Assembly (NCBI GenBank): GCA_963745755.1
Contig: CAVUYP010000001.1
Location: 2,480,001-2,544,000, forward strand
Origin: RHKX01 sp963745755
Lineage (GTDB): Bacteria > Actinomycetota > Thermoleophilia > Solirubrobacterales > 70-9
DNA length: 64,000 nucleotides
Reading direction: 5' to 3'
Made by a program: the position numbers and the translations under genes. Below, piece by piece: positions 45,560-53,704 of the stretch. Within the stretch, counting starts at the first letter, position 1, and the number at the start of each line of letters is the position of its first letter. Below the pieces are notes generated by a model. It searched no databases. It was not told the origin of the DNA and saw only the letters and a list, made by a program, of their open reading frames with translations.

Positions 45560-46405
45560 GTGATCTCGCAGCCCTCGAAGATCTTCGCGCCCGGTCTGCT
45601 CGAGGGTGCCGTCTGCCTCGTCTCCGGCGCCGGATCGGGACTCGGCCGCGAGACCGCGATGGAGCTGGCCCGGCTCGGCGCGACCGTGGTCGGCTGTGGG
45701 CGCCGCCCGGAGCCGATCGAGGAGACGCGGGCGGCGATCGAGGCCTTCGGCGGCAGCGCCGGCGCCGTCGCCGCCGACATCCGCGACGAGGAGGCCGTCG
45801 AGGCGCTCGTCGACGGCGTGCTCGAGCGGCACGGGCGACTCGACCTGCTCGTCAACAACGCCGGCGGGCAGTTCCTGGCGCCGGCCGAGACGATCAGCGC
45901 CAAGGGCTTTCGCACCGTCACCGAGCTCAACGTCCAGGGGACCTGGAACATGACCCACGCCGCGGCCACGAAGGCGTTCATCCCGCAGGGCGGCGGCAAG
46001 GTCCTCAGCGTCACCCTCTCGCCGCACAACGGGATGCCGGGCATGGTTCACTCCGGCGCCGCCCGGGCGGCGGTCGAGAACATGATGCGGACCCTCTCGG
46101 TCGAGTGGGCCCGCCACGGCATCCGCCTCTGCGCGATCGCACCCGGCCAGTTCGACACCGAGGTCTTCCGGACCAAGTACCCGGCGGCCGTCGTCGAGAC
46201 GGTCCCGAAGACGATTCCGCTCGGCCGGCTCGGGCGGCCGGAGGAGATGGCGTGGCTGATCGCCTATCTGGCGTCGCCGGCCGGCGACTTCTTCAGCGGG
46301 ACGGTGTTGACGATCGACGGCGCTCGCGACAACTGGTTCGGATCCTGGCCGCCGCAGATGCAGAGCGGCGAAGCGGGCGAGCCGCCGGCCGAAGAGCGTC
46401 GCTAG
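45560..46405 (+). CDS. SDR oxidoreductase, paralogue of the gene at 57394
   Basis: 281 residues. The cofactor motif SGAGSGLGRE, NNAGGQF, a Ser in VTLSPHNG and the non-standard active-site segment HSGAARAAVENM (Ser/His in place of the usual Tyr-x-x-x-Lys) are visible. The C-terminus has SGTVLTIDGARDNWFGSWPP, nearly identical to its paralogue. The family resembles citronellol/citronellal dehydrogenases and 2,4-dienoyl-CoA-reductase-like SDRs. The lack of a clear YxxxK is notable and shared by both copies. GTG start at 45560. Confidence 0.85.
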   Translation: MISQPSKIFAPGLLEGAVCLVSGAGSGLGRETAMELARLGATVVGCGRRPEPIEETRAAIEAFGGSAGAVAADIRDEEAVEALVDGVLERHGRLDLLVNNAGGQFLAPAETISAKGFRTVTELNVQGTWNMTHAAATKAFIPQGGGKVLSVTLSPHNGMPGMVHSGAARAAVENMMRTLSVEWARHGIRLCAIAPGQFDTEVFRTKYPAAVVETVPKTIPLGRLGRPEEMAWLIAYLASPAGDFFSGTVLTIDGARDNWFGSWPPQMQSGEAGEPPAEERR

Positions 46406-46433
46406 CGGCCGCCGCGGAGGCGCGGCGACCAGG

Positions 46434-46769
46434 TCACCGGGCCGGCAGCGGGAAGGCGCGTCGTGGAAGCGCAGCACCGTGACGTCCCGGCGCCGCCCGA
46501 TCCGCCCGATCAGCCCGGTTCAGCCGCGCGATCGCGGTGCTGGAAGCCGGGGCGGCCGTTGTTCCACGGCAGCACGTCGGCCGGCGCCACCGGAATTCCC
46601 GCCCGCCGGGCGGCAGCGACCATGCCGAGCAGCGACCGCGCCAGCGCCGCGACCGGCGTCGATTCCGAACGGAGGAATCGGCCGTCGATTGCCCGCAACC
46701 GCTCGCCGAGAATAGGATCGCGGCGAGGGTCGCCGGGATGATCGCGGGAAGGAATCTGCGGGAGCTCAC
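46434..46769 (-). CDS. Possible small lipoprotein, doubtful
   Basis: The 432 bases between the SDR and the DHA2 exporter contain no convincing gene. One candidate on the minus strand begins MSSRRFLPAIIPATLAAILF and has a lipobox-like SASGC near residue 28. After about 35 residues the codon use becomes atypical, while another frame then looks better (AALARSLLGMVAA), so it may be a frameshifted lipoprotein of about 100 residues or a chance frame. Confidence 0.25.
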   Translation of the reverse strand: MSSRRFLPAIIPATLAAILFSASGCGQSTADSSVRNRRRSRRWRGRCSAWSLPPGGREFRWRRPTCCRGTTAAPASSTAIARLNRADRADRAAPGRHGAALPRRAFPLPAR

Positions 46770-46837
46770 TGAACCTCGGCAGGTAGCAACGAAGCCGCGC
46801 TTCGATCGGATGTCGGCGGCGAAAACGGGAGGGGTTC

Positions 46838-48385
46838 GTGAACTCAGGGACGAGCAAGAAGCTGGCGCTGGCCGCGATGATCTGTGCGGTCGCGATGACG
46901 TTCATCGATCAGACGATCGTGTCGATCGCGATTCCCGACCTTCAGAAGGACCTGGGCCTCAGCGAGTCCGGCGTCCAGTGGGTGATCAACGGCTACCTGG
47001 TCGCGCTCGCGGCGCTGTTCGCGTTCGGCGGGCGGATCGCCGACGTCGCCGGCCACCGGCGGATGGTGATGATCGGGATCGCTATCTTCGCGACCGCCTC
47101 GGCGCTCTGCGGCGCCACCCCGGACGGCTCGATCGCCGAGCCTTGGCTGATCTTCTGGCGGGTCGTGCAGGGCGCCGGCGCGGCGATCATGTTCCCCGCC
47201 GCCCTGGCGATCGTCGTCGCCGCCTACCCGCGGGAGGAGCGCGGCAAGGCGATGGCCGCCTTCTTTGGGATCGCCGGCGGCCTGACCGCGATCGGCCCGC
47301 TCGCCGGCGGCTTCCTGATCGAGGTCACCTGGCGGGCGATCTTCTGGATCAACGTGCCGGTCGCGATCGTGGCGGTGATCCTGACGATCAAGGCGCGCCC
47401 CGACGACACCCGGCGGCCGGCCCCAATCGACTACCGCGGCGCGGTGCTCGCCGCGCTCGGCCTCGGCCTGCTCGTCCTCGGCCTGCAGCAGTCGAGCGTC
47501 TGGGGCTGGGACAGCGTCGCGACCTGGGGTTCGATCGTCGTCGGCCTGATCCTGATCGGTGTCTTCATCCGCGTCGAGCTCGGCACCGAGCCACCGCTGA
47601 TGCAGCTGCGGATCTTCGCGAACAAGGCGTTCGCGGGCGACAACATCGTCCTGCTGCTGATCTCGATCGCCTTCGTGCCGATGTTCCTGTTCGCGAGCAT
47701 GTACTCGCAGATCTCGCTCGGCTTCGACCCGAGCAACGCCGGCCTCTACATCGGCATCTTCTTCTTCGGCTTCGTGATCGCCGCGCAGTGGGGGGGACGG
47801 ATGCTCGATCGCGGTGGCGCCCGGCTCCCCGTCACGCTCGGCTGCGCGATCGCGGCGGTCGGCTTCTACCTGTGGGGCAACTCGATGCCCGACCTCGCCG
47901 GAGGCGAGGACTGGAACCAGTGGTGGCGGATGATGATCGCCGGCGCCGGCACCGGGCTGGTGCTCGGCCCGGTCACGACCGACGCGCTGAACCGGGCGGC
48001 CCACACCAGCTACGGCGAGGTGACCGGGATCACCCAGACGATGCGCAACGTCGGCGCCAGCCTCGGGCTGGCGATCCTCGGCACCCTGCTGATCTCCGAG
48101 AACCGCTCCAACATCGAGTCCCGGTTCGAGGACCTCGGCGCAACGAAGGCCCAGGCCGACGCGGTCGTCTCGGAGCTTTCGCAGGCCGGCGGCGGCCAGG
48201 CCTCCGGCTCGATCTCGCAGGCGGGCGGCAAGGCGCAGGAGTTCTTCAACGCCGTCCAGGAGGGCTTCGCCCACTCGACCCAGACGGTCTTCTACGGCAT
48301 GGCGATCGCGATGGTCCTCGCCGGCATCGTCGCCGTTGCGAGGATCCCCTCCGGCAAGGCACCGGAGGCGGAGATCCTCGAGTAG
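46838..48385 (+). CDS. DHA2-family MFS multidrug exporter (EmrB/QacA type)
   Basis: 515 residues with about 14 predicted membrane segments. The N-terminal motif FIDQTIVSIAIPDLQ (motif D1) and GGRIADVAGHRRM (motif A) identify a drug:H+ antiporter. It has an elongated soluble loop near the end (residues 425-465, Gln/Ala/Gly rich). GTG start with GGGAGG upstream. No regulator of the MarR or TetR type is adjacent. Substrate unknown. A family 2 repeat hairpin starts immediately after its TAG. Confidence 0.92.
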   Translation: MNSGTSKKLALAAMICAVAMTFIDQTIVSIAIPDLQKDLGLSESGVQWVINGYLVALAALFAFGGRIADVAGHRRMVMIGIAIFATASALCGATPDGSIAEPWLIFWRVVQGAGAAIMFPAALAIVVAAYPREERGKAMAAFFGIAGGLTAIGPLAGGFLIEVTWRAIFWINVPVAIVAVILTIKARPDDTRRPAPIDYRGAVLAALGLGLLVLGLQQSSVWGWDSVATWGSIVVGLILIGVFIRVELGTEPPLMQLRIFANKAFAGDNIVLLLISIAFVPMFLFASMYSQISLGFDPSNAGLYIGIFFFGFVIAAQWGGRMLDRGGARLPVTLGCAIAAVGFYLWGNSMPDLAGGEDWNQWWRMMIAGAGTGLVLGPVTTDALNRAAHTSYGEVTGITQTMRNVGASLGLAILGTLLISENRSNIESRFEDLGATKAQADAVVSELSQAGGGQASGSISQAGGKAQEFFNAVQEGFAHSTQTVFYGMAIAMVLAGIVAVARIPSGKAPEAEILE

Positions 48386-48390
48386 ACGAC

Positions 48391-48431
48391 CCCGACGGAA
48401 TGCTCCGCTTCCCGTCCGCTTCCGCCGGCCG
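48391..48431 (+). terminator. 3' hairpin, repeat family 2 copy 3
   Basis: Starts 6 bases after the TAG of the exporter gene and reads CCCGACGGAATGCTCCGCTT followed by a near-repeat GTCCGCTTCCGCCGG. It is copy 1 with a 10-base internal insertion, closest to copy 2. Confidence 0.6.
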
Positions 48432-48447
48432 ACGCCCCAATAACCGC

Positions 48448-48492
48448 CGAGGTCGAGGAAACCGGCAATAGTCACCGGTTTTCTCGACCTCG
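48448..48492. terminator. Convergent-gene hairpin, repeat family 1 copy C
   Basis: An 18-bp stem with one mismatch: CGAGGTCGAGGAAACCGG (48448-48465) against CCGGTTTTCTCGACCTCG (48475-48492), loop CAATAGTCA. It lies between the exporter and FabG-like gene ends, directly beyond family 2 copy 3. Confidence 0.7.
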
Positions 48493-48519
48493 ATGCAGGT
48501 TGCGCGAGCGCCGGCGGAC

Positions 48520-48561
48520 GTCTAGGAGTACATGCCGGCCGTCTAGGAGTACATGCCGGTG
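48520..48561. repeat. Tandem 21-base duplication at a stop codon
   Basis: The unit GTCTAGGAGTACATGCCGG plus two bases occurs twice in a row (48520-48540 and 48541-48561). On the minus strand it contains the last codons GMYS and stop TAG of the SDR gene, so the stop is duplicated. Confidence 0.8.
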
Positions 48562-49370
48562 AACTGACCGCCGGTGACGTTGATCACCTGGCCGTGGATG
48601 TAGTTGGCGTAGTCGGAGCAGAGCAGCAGCACCGGGCCGGCCGCCTCCTCGGGCTCGGCGGCGCGGCCGAGCGGGATCATCATCTTGCCCATCTGCCGCA
48701 TCTGCTCGGGGATGCCGAGTCCGATCTTCTCGCCCTCGCGCTCGATCTCGCCGGCGGTCTCCTTGGCGGCGGTGAGCCGCGTCTCGACGAAGCCGAACGC
48801 GATCGCGTTGCAGTTGATCTTGAACTGACCCCACTCCTTGGCGATCGTCTTCGTCAGCCCGGTGACGCCGGCCTTGGCGGCCGAGTAATTGGCCTGGCCG
48901 GCGTTGCCCATCGTCCCCGAGACCGAGGAGATGTTGACGATCTTGCGGAAGACCTCGCGGCCCTCGGCCTGCTCGGCCTTTGCGGCCTCGCGCCAGTGCG
49001 GCGCGATCGCCCGGATCACCCGGAACGGCACGATCGTATGGATGTCGAGCATCGCCTGGAACTGCTCGTCGGTCATCCGGTGGACGACGCCGTCCCAGGT
49101 GTAGCCGGCGTTGTTGACGATCGCGTCGACCGAGCCGAACGCGTCGACGGCGGCGGCGACGAGCTCGTCGGCGGCGCCGGGTGCGGTCAGGTCGCCGCTG
49201 AAGACCGCGGTCTCGCCGTCGATCTCGCTCGCCGCCTGCTCGGCGACGTCACCGTCGATGTCGTTGATCAGCACCTTGGCGCCCTCGGCGACGAACAGCT
49301 CCGCCGTCGCCCTGCCGATACCGCGGGCCGAGCCCGTGATGATCGCCGCCTTGCCGTCGAGAAGTCCCAT
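48543..49370 (-). CDS. SDR family oxidoreductase, FabG-like
   Basis: A likely 3-oxoacyl-thioester reductase, 275 residues from the ATG at 49370. The cofactor motif TGSARGIGRA, NNAG, catalytic Ser in NISSVSGTMG and YSAAKAG (Tyr-x-x-x-Lys) are canonical; the C-terminus ends VINVTGGQFTGMYS. A 30-residue insertion near residue 125 (EAAKAEQAEGREVFRK) is longer than in FabG. It begins 85 bases downstream of the GNAT gene. With acyl-CoA dehydrogenase upstream, it probably acts in acyl-CoA metabolism. Confidence 0.9.
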   Translation of the reverse strand: MGLLDGKAAIITGSARGIGRATAELFVAEGAKVLINDIDGDVAEQAASEIDGETAVFSGDLTAPGAADELVAAAVDAFGSVDAIVNNAGYTWDGVVHRMTDEQFQAMLDIHTIVPFRVIRAIAPHWREAAKAEQAEGREVFRKIVNISSVSGTMGNAGQANYSAAKAGVTGLTKTIAKEWGQFKINCNAIAFGFVETRLTAAKETAGEIEREGEKIGLGIPEQMRQMGKMMIPLGRAAEPEEAAGPVLLLCSDYANYIHGQVINVTGGQFTGMYS

Positions 49371-49454
49371 GTCGCGTTCCGTCTCCTGTGGTCGGGGTAA
49401 AGCTCGGCGGGACTCTATTGACCGCCTGCCGGCGCCGGATGCCGGCGCTGCCAC

Positions 49455-50066
49455 TCAGCCCGCGGGCCGGCGCCGGCGGGCCGCCGGTCGGAACATCATG
49501 TAGACGTCGAGGTCGTCGCCGAGCGGGCCCTCCCCGATCACCTCGAAGCCGCGGCGCGCGTAGAAGCCGACGTTCTCGGCCGTGTGGGTATCGAGCGCGC
49601 AGGCGTGCCCGGCGGCGTCGCGGATCGCCAGGTTGTGATCGAGCAGCAGGCCGCCGAGCCCGCGGCCGTGCAGGTCGGGGTCGGTCGCGATCGTGTCCAG
49701 ATACCAGTGCTCGGCCCGCGGCTTCAGCGCCGCGATCAGCTCGTCGCCGGCCCGCATCGCGTCGGCGACCTCGCCGTAGTTGGCGTAGTCGCTCTCGCTG
49801 CGGCGGCTCGCCAGCTGCTCGACCCCGGGCGGGATCCACATCGTCGTCGCGGCGCCGCCGATCGTCCAGCACTCGCCGAACGGGATGAAGCGCCCGAGCA
49901 GGTCGCCGTGGAACTGGGCGTAGATCCGCTCCTCGCGGTCGGCCGGATCGGGCATCGCCCAGTCGCCCCACGGCTCGTGCCAGGCGAAGGCGCGCGCGAA
50001 GACGCGCGCCGCCCGGTCGACGTCGGCGATCTCGAGCGGCCGTGGTCGCTCAGAGTCCAAGGCCAC
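49455..50066 (-). CDS. GNAT family N-acetyltransferase
   Basis: 203 residues, acetyl-CoA-dependent. The acetyl-CoA site is HGRGLGGLLLDHNL (R/QxxGxG/A type) after LDTIATDPDLHG, with TAENVGFYARRGFEVIGE as the C-terminal motif. N-terminal residues hold two Trp-rich aromatic stretches (FAWHEPWGDWAMPD). GTG start at 50066 inside the end of the acyl-CoA dehydrogenase gene (17-base overlap), so translation is coupled. The acceptor is unknown. Confidence 0.87.
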   Translation of the reverse strand: MALDSERPRPLEIADVDRAARVFARAFAWHEPWGDWAMPDPADREERIYAQFHGDLLGRFIPFGECWTIGGAATTMWIPPGVEQLASRRSESDYANYGEVADAMRAGDELIAALKPRAEHWYLDTIATDPDLHGRGLGGLLLDHNLAIRDAAGHACALDTHTAENVGFYARRGFEVIGEGPLGDDLDVYMMFRPAARRRRPAG

Positions 50067-51228
50067 GGCCGAGGATCTCCTTCATGATCTCGTCGGTGCC
50101 GCCGCCGATCGGGCCGAGGCGAGCGTCGCGGAGGGCGCGCTCGACCTCGTACTCGCGCATGTAGCCGTAGCCGCCGTGGACCTGCACTGCCTCGTCGGCG
50201 ACCTCGACCGCGGCGCGCTGCGTGAACAGCTTCGCGGCGGTGACCTCGTTCAGCGCGTCCTGGCCGGACGCCAGCAGGCGCAGCGCCGAGTAGGTCATAG
50301 CGCGGCCGGCCTCGAGCTTGGTGGCCATCGTCGCGACCTTGTGGCGGATCGCCTGGAAGCTGCCGATCGCGCGCCCGAACGCCTGCCGCTCGAGCGCGTA
50401 GCCGACCGTTCGCTGCAGGCACCAGTCCATCGTCCCGACCGCGCCGAGGGCCATCAGCAGCCGCTCCCACTGGAAGTTGGCCATGATCAGCTTGAAGCCC
50501 TCGTTCTCCTCGCCGAGCAGGTTCTCGTCCGGCACCGCGACGTCGGTGAACGCGAGCTCGGCGGTGTCGGAGGAGTGCCAGCCGAGCTTCTCGAGCTTGC
50601 GCGAGACCTCGTAGCCCTCCATGTCGCGCTCGAGGATCAGGAACGAGATGCCGCCGTGCCCGCCGGCGCTGGTCGTCCGCACGGCGCAGACGAGGAAGTC
50701 GGCGCGGACGCCGTTGGTGATGAACGTCTTCGCGCCGTTGACGACCCAGCCGCCGGCGACCCGCTTGGCGCTCGTCCGGATCGAGGCGACGTCGGAGCCC
50801 GCTCCCGGCTCGGTGATCCCGAGCGCGGCGACCTTCTCGCCGGCGATCGCCGGCCGCAGGAAGCGCTCGTGCTGCTCGTCGGTTCCGAAGTTGAAGACCG
50901 GCGGGGTCGCGATGCCGGTGTGGGCACCGAGTCCGGCGCCGACGCCGCCGCACATCCCGGCGGCGGCGACCTCCTCGGCCCAGACCGCGTCGTGGAGCCC
51001 GTCGCCGCCCTGGCCGCCGAGCCGCTCCGGGTACTTGAGGCCGAGGAACCCGAGCTCGGCGGCGCGGTCGAAGAGCTCGCGCGGAAACTCGCGCCGTCGC
51101 TCCCACTCACCCTGCTCGGGGACGATCTCGCTCTCGACCCAGCGGCGGACGGTGGCGCGCAGCTCCTCGTGCTCGGGCTCGAACGGGGGGATGACGGCGC
51201 GGCGGCCGTTGTCCTTGACGACGCTCAT
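50050..51228 (-). CDS. Acyl-CoA dehydrogenase
   Basis: FAD-dependent alpha,beta-dehydrogenation of acyl-CoA; 392 residues. Signature ITEPGAGSDVASIRTSAKR and the C-terminal QVHGGYGYMREYEVERALRD are present. The late IGGGTDEIMKEI lacks the Glu found in short/medium-chain enzymes, as in long-chain and isovaleryl types, where the catalytic Glu lies elsewhere. It is about as long as its paralogue at 54705. Electrons should pass to ETF. No palindromic operator like that of the paralogue is seen upstream. Confidence 0.93.
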   Translation of the reverse strand: MSVVKDNGRRAVIPPFEPEHEELRATVRRWVESEIVPEQGEWERRREFPRELFDRAAELGFLGLKYPERLGGQGGDGLHDAVWAEEVAAAGMCGGVGAGLGAHTGIATPPVFNFGTDEQHERFLRPAIAGEKVAALGITEPGAGSDVASIRTSAKRVAGGWVVNGAKTFITNGVRADFLVCAVRTTSAGGHGGISFLILERDMEGYEVSRKLEKLGWHSSDTAELAFTDVAVPDENLLGEENEGFKLIMANFQWERLLMALGAVGTMDWCLQRTVGYALERQAFGRAIGSFQAIRHKVATMATKLEAGRAMTYSALRLLASGQDALNEVTAAKLFTQRAAVEVADEAVQVHGGYGYMREYEVERALRDARLGPIGGGTDEIMKEILGRGLGL

Positions 51229-51249
51229 CCACCCGCACGGTAGCCGCTG

Positions 51250-51260
51250 ACCTGTCAGGT
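51250..51260. promoter_or_regulatory. Small inverted repeat in the acyl-CoA dehydrogenase/mscL spacer
   Basis: ACCTG-T-CAGGT lies in the 39-base divergent gap between the acyl-CoA dehydrogenase and mscL starts. It could be an operator; it is short and may be chance. Confidence 0.2.
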
Positions 51261-51267
51261 TCCTCTC

Positions 51268-51678
51268 ATGACCGAGATTCTCAGGGGGTTCAAGGAGTTC
51301 ATCAGCCGCGGCAACGTCGTCGAGCTGGCCGTCGCGGTCGTGATCGGCGCCGCGTTCGGAGCCCTCGTCACCTCGCTGGTCGAGAACCTCGTGACGCCGC
51401 TGATCGCGATGATCTTCGGCGAGCCCGACTTCGGCGGGCTCAGCTTCACGATCAACGGCGCCGAGTTCACGTACGGCGCGTTCCTGAACGCCCTGTTCTC
51501 GTTCCTGACGATCGCCGCAGCGATCTACTTCCTCGTCGTGCTGCCGATCAACAAGCTCGAGGAGCGTCGCAAGCGGGGCGTCGATCCCGACACCCGCGCC
51601 TGCCCGGAGTGCCTGTCCGACGTGCCGACGAAGGCGCGCCGCTGCGCCTTCTGCACGGCGACGCTAACCGCCGAGTAG
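51268..51678 (+). CDS. mscL: Large-conductance mechanosensitive channel with C-terminal zinc ribbon
   Basis: A homopentameric tension-gated channel that releases solutes on osmotic downshift. 136 residues. The N-terminal FKEFISRGNVVELAVAVVIG pore helix TM1 and TM2 (about 75-95, FLNALFSFLTIAAAIYFLVV) match MscL. The cytoplasmic end carries CPECLSDVPTKARRCAFC, a four-Cys ribbon replacing the usual acidic C-terminal helix; this tail is seen in some actinobacterial MscL proteins. ATG start. Its end overlaps the kinase stop by 15 bases on the other strand. Confidence 0.93.
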   Translation: MTEILRGFKEFISRGNVVELAVAVVIGAAFGALVTSLVENLVTPLIAMIFGEPDFGGLSFTINGAEFTYGAFLNALFSFLTIAAAIYFLVVLPINKLEERRKRGVDPDTRACPECLSDVPTKARRCAFCTATLTAE

Positions 51679-52834
51679 CTCTCGCAGGCGCTCGAGCAGC
51701 GCCCCGGCGTCGAACGGCTTGTCGATGAACGCGACCTTGCCCGCGGTCGGGCCGAGATCCCGCGGCGGAGCGTCGTCGCTGTAGCCCGACATGAACAGGA
51801 CGTGCAGGCCGGGCCGCATCGCGACCGCCCGGCGGGCGAGATCGTCGCCGCGCATCCCCGGCATGACGACGTCGGCGAGCAGCAGGTCGTAATGCGGTGG
51901 CGGGGTCGTCGAGCAGCTCGAGCGCCTCGACGCCGCCCGGACAGGAGGTGATCCCGTAGCCGGCGGTCTCGAGGATCCGCTCGGCGACGCGGCGGACGGC
52001 CTCGTCGTCCTCGGCGATCAGGACCGATTCGCCGCGCCCGGCCGGAGCCGCCTGCGAGGGCCGGGCGGCCGGGGTCCGGCTGCTCTGGCTCGCCGGCAGG
52101 TGGATCTCGATGCTGGTGCCGCGGCCCGGGTCCGAGGAGAGGTCGATCATGCCGCCGGCCTGGGTGATGATCGTGTAGACGGTCGCCAGTCCGAGCCCGG
52201 TCCCCTGCCCGGAGGCCTTCGTCGTGAACATCGGCTCGAAGGCCCGCGATGCGACCTCGCTGTCCATGCCGATGCCGGTGTCGGTGACCAGCAGCCGCAC
52301 GTAACGGCCCGGCTCGACGCCCGGATAGGCGATCGTCTCGGCGGGCCCGAGCTCGGCGTTGCCGGTCTCGAAGGTCAGCGTCCCGCCGCCGGGCATGGCG
52401 TCGCGCGAGTTGACGGCGAGGTTGATGAGGATCTGCTCGATCCGGGCCGGGTCGTCGGCGAGCGGCCAGAGCTCGGGGTCGAGGCGCCGCTCGACGGTGA
52501 TCTGCTCGCCGATCGTCGAGCGCAGGAAGCCGTCGAGACCGGAGATCAGCTCGTTGAGGTCGAAGACGATCGCCGAGCCGCTCTCGCGGCGGGCGAGGAT
52601 CATCAGCTGACGGACGAGGCCGACGCCGCGCTCGGCCGCCCTCCTGATCTCCTCGATGTCGGCGGCGGCGGGGGAGCCCGGCGGCACCGAGCCCTGAGCG
52701 AAGCGGGCGTAGTTGATGATCACGCCGAGGATGTTGTTGAAGTCGTGGGCGATCCCACCGGCCAGCTGGCCGATGACCTGAAGCGGCGACTCGCCGTCGT
52801 TCTCCCCCGGGGGCATCCCGCCGGGGGCGCTCAC
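51664..52834 (-). pseudogene. Hybrid histidine kinase with C-terminal receiver, one frame break
   Basis: A soluble two-component kinase. After a short N-terminus it has the HisKA-type box GGIAHDFNNILGVI, an ATPase domain with N box (NLAVNSRDAMPGGG), DTGIGMD and GTGLGLATVY, then a receiver domain VLIAEDDEA. The frame shifts by +1 near 51893, just after LELLDDPA, and the rest of the receiver (LLLADVVMPG with phospho-Asp, MSGYSDD, DKPFD) lies in the next frame. Repaired length is about 389 residues. There is no sensor domain. The GTG start overlaps the LuxR regulator stop as GTGA, so the pair acts together. Confidence 0.83.
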
Positions 52835-53472
52835 TCGAGCAGGCCCCAGCGCATCGCGGTCGCGACCGCGGCGGCGCGGTCGGAGACGCCGAGCTTCTCG
52901 TAGAGGTTGTGGAGGTGGGTCTTGACGGTCGCCTCGGAGAGATGCAGCTCCTCGCCGATCCGCGCCGCCGTCCTGCCCTCGGCGAGGAGCCGCAGCACCT
53001 CGGCCTCGCGGGCCGTCAGCGCCGGGCGGTCGGAGGTCTCGCGAAGCTGGATCTCGGTCGCGATGCCGGACGCGAACTGCGGCGCGATGACCGTCTCGCC
53101 GCGGCCGGCGGCGACGATCGACTCGCACAGCTCGGTGTGGTCGGAGGCCTTCGAGACGTAACCGGCGGCGCCCTCGGCGAGCGCCTTGTAGGCGGCGCCG
53201 GAGTCCTCGTAGCCGGTCAGCAGCATCACCCGGGTCCGCAGGCCGTCGCGCTGGACCGCGCTGACGATCTTCAGCCCGTCGAGGCCGGGCATGCGGACGT
53301 CGACGACTGCGACGTCGGGCTCGAGCTCCTGGATCCGCTCCAGCGCCTGCCGCCCGTCGGCGGTCGAGCCGACCAGCTCGAGGTCGGGGCGCTCGCCGAT
53401 CGCGCGCTCGAGACCCTGCCGGTAGACCGGATGATCGTCCGCGATCAGGATCGTCAGCCGTCTGCCGCTCAC
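52831..53472 (-). CDS. LuxR/NarL-type response regulator 1
   Basis: 213 residues from the GTG at 53472 (a longer frame to 53526 is possible). The receiver has IADDHPVYRQG, phospho-Asp in AVVDVRMPG, Thr in LLTGYE and Lys in YVSKASD. The C-terminal helix-turn-helix is LTAREAEVLRLLAEG...EATVKTHLHNLYEKLGV. It is the likely partner of the kinase that overlaps its stop. The HTH end (DRAAAVATAMRWGLLE) is almost the same as in the regulator at 53705. Confidence 0.92.
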   Translation of the reverse strand: MSGRRLTILIADDHPVYRQGLERAIGERPDLELVGSTADGRQALERIQELEPDVAVVDVRMPGLDGLKIVSAVQRDGLRTRVMLLTGYEDSGAAYKALAEGAAGYVSKASDHTELCESIVAAGRGETVIAPQFASGIATEIQLRETSDRPALTAREAEVLRLLAEGRTAARIGEELHLSEATVKTHLHNLYEKLGVSDRAAAVATAMRWGLLE

Positions 53473-53624
53473 CGGCTGGATTCTCGCACGGCCGGCAGCG
53501 GCGGCAGCGGCGCTGAGCCGCCTCAACCGAACGGTTGATGGCCGGCTCAGCCTCGCGATCAGCCGTCCGCTCGATCAAGCCGGGGGCCCGGCATGCCGAT
53601 AGCGGGATCAGACACGGTTGCATT

Positions 53625-53644
53625 CCCTCGCCCGCAGGCGAGGG
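53625..53644. terminator. Hairpin between regulator genes
   Basis: CCCTCGCC and GGCGAGGG form an 8-bp stem around CGCA, in the 232-base spacer between the two regulator genes, both transcribed leftwards. Confidence 0.45.
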
Positions 53645-53658
53645 AGAACGGAACGGTC

Positions 53659-53684
53659 GAGGGCGTCGCGGGAGCGACGCCCTC
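53659..53684. terminator. 11-bp hairpin downstream of response regulator 2
   Basis: GAGGGCGTCGC and GCGACGCCCTC pair perfectly around a GGGA tetraloop, 20 bases beyond the end of the regulator gene at 53705 on the minus strand. Likely terminator separating it from the kinase operon. Confidence 0.6.
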
Positions 53685-53704
53685 TCCCTTTCCCGGGGCG
53701 GCGG

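Noticed and set aside
43436..46477. A 1013-codon open frame on the minus strand, and similar very long frames opposite ligA, the carboxylase alpha gene and aldehyde dehydrogenase
   Set aside because: They lie opposite recognisable genes and are rich in Arg, Ala, Pro and Gly with no domains. Long antisense frames are expected at this GC content.
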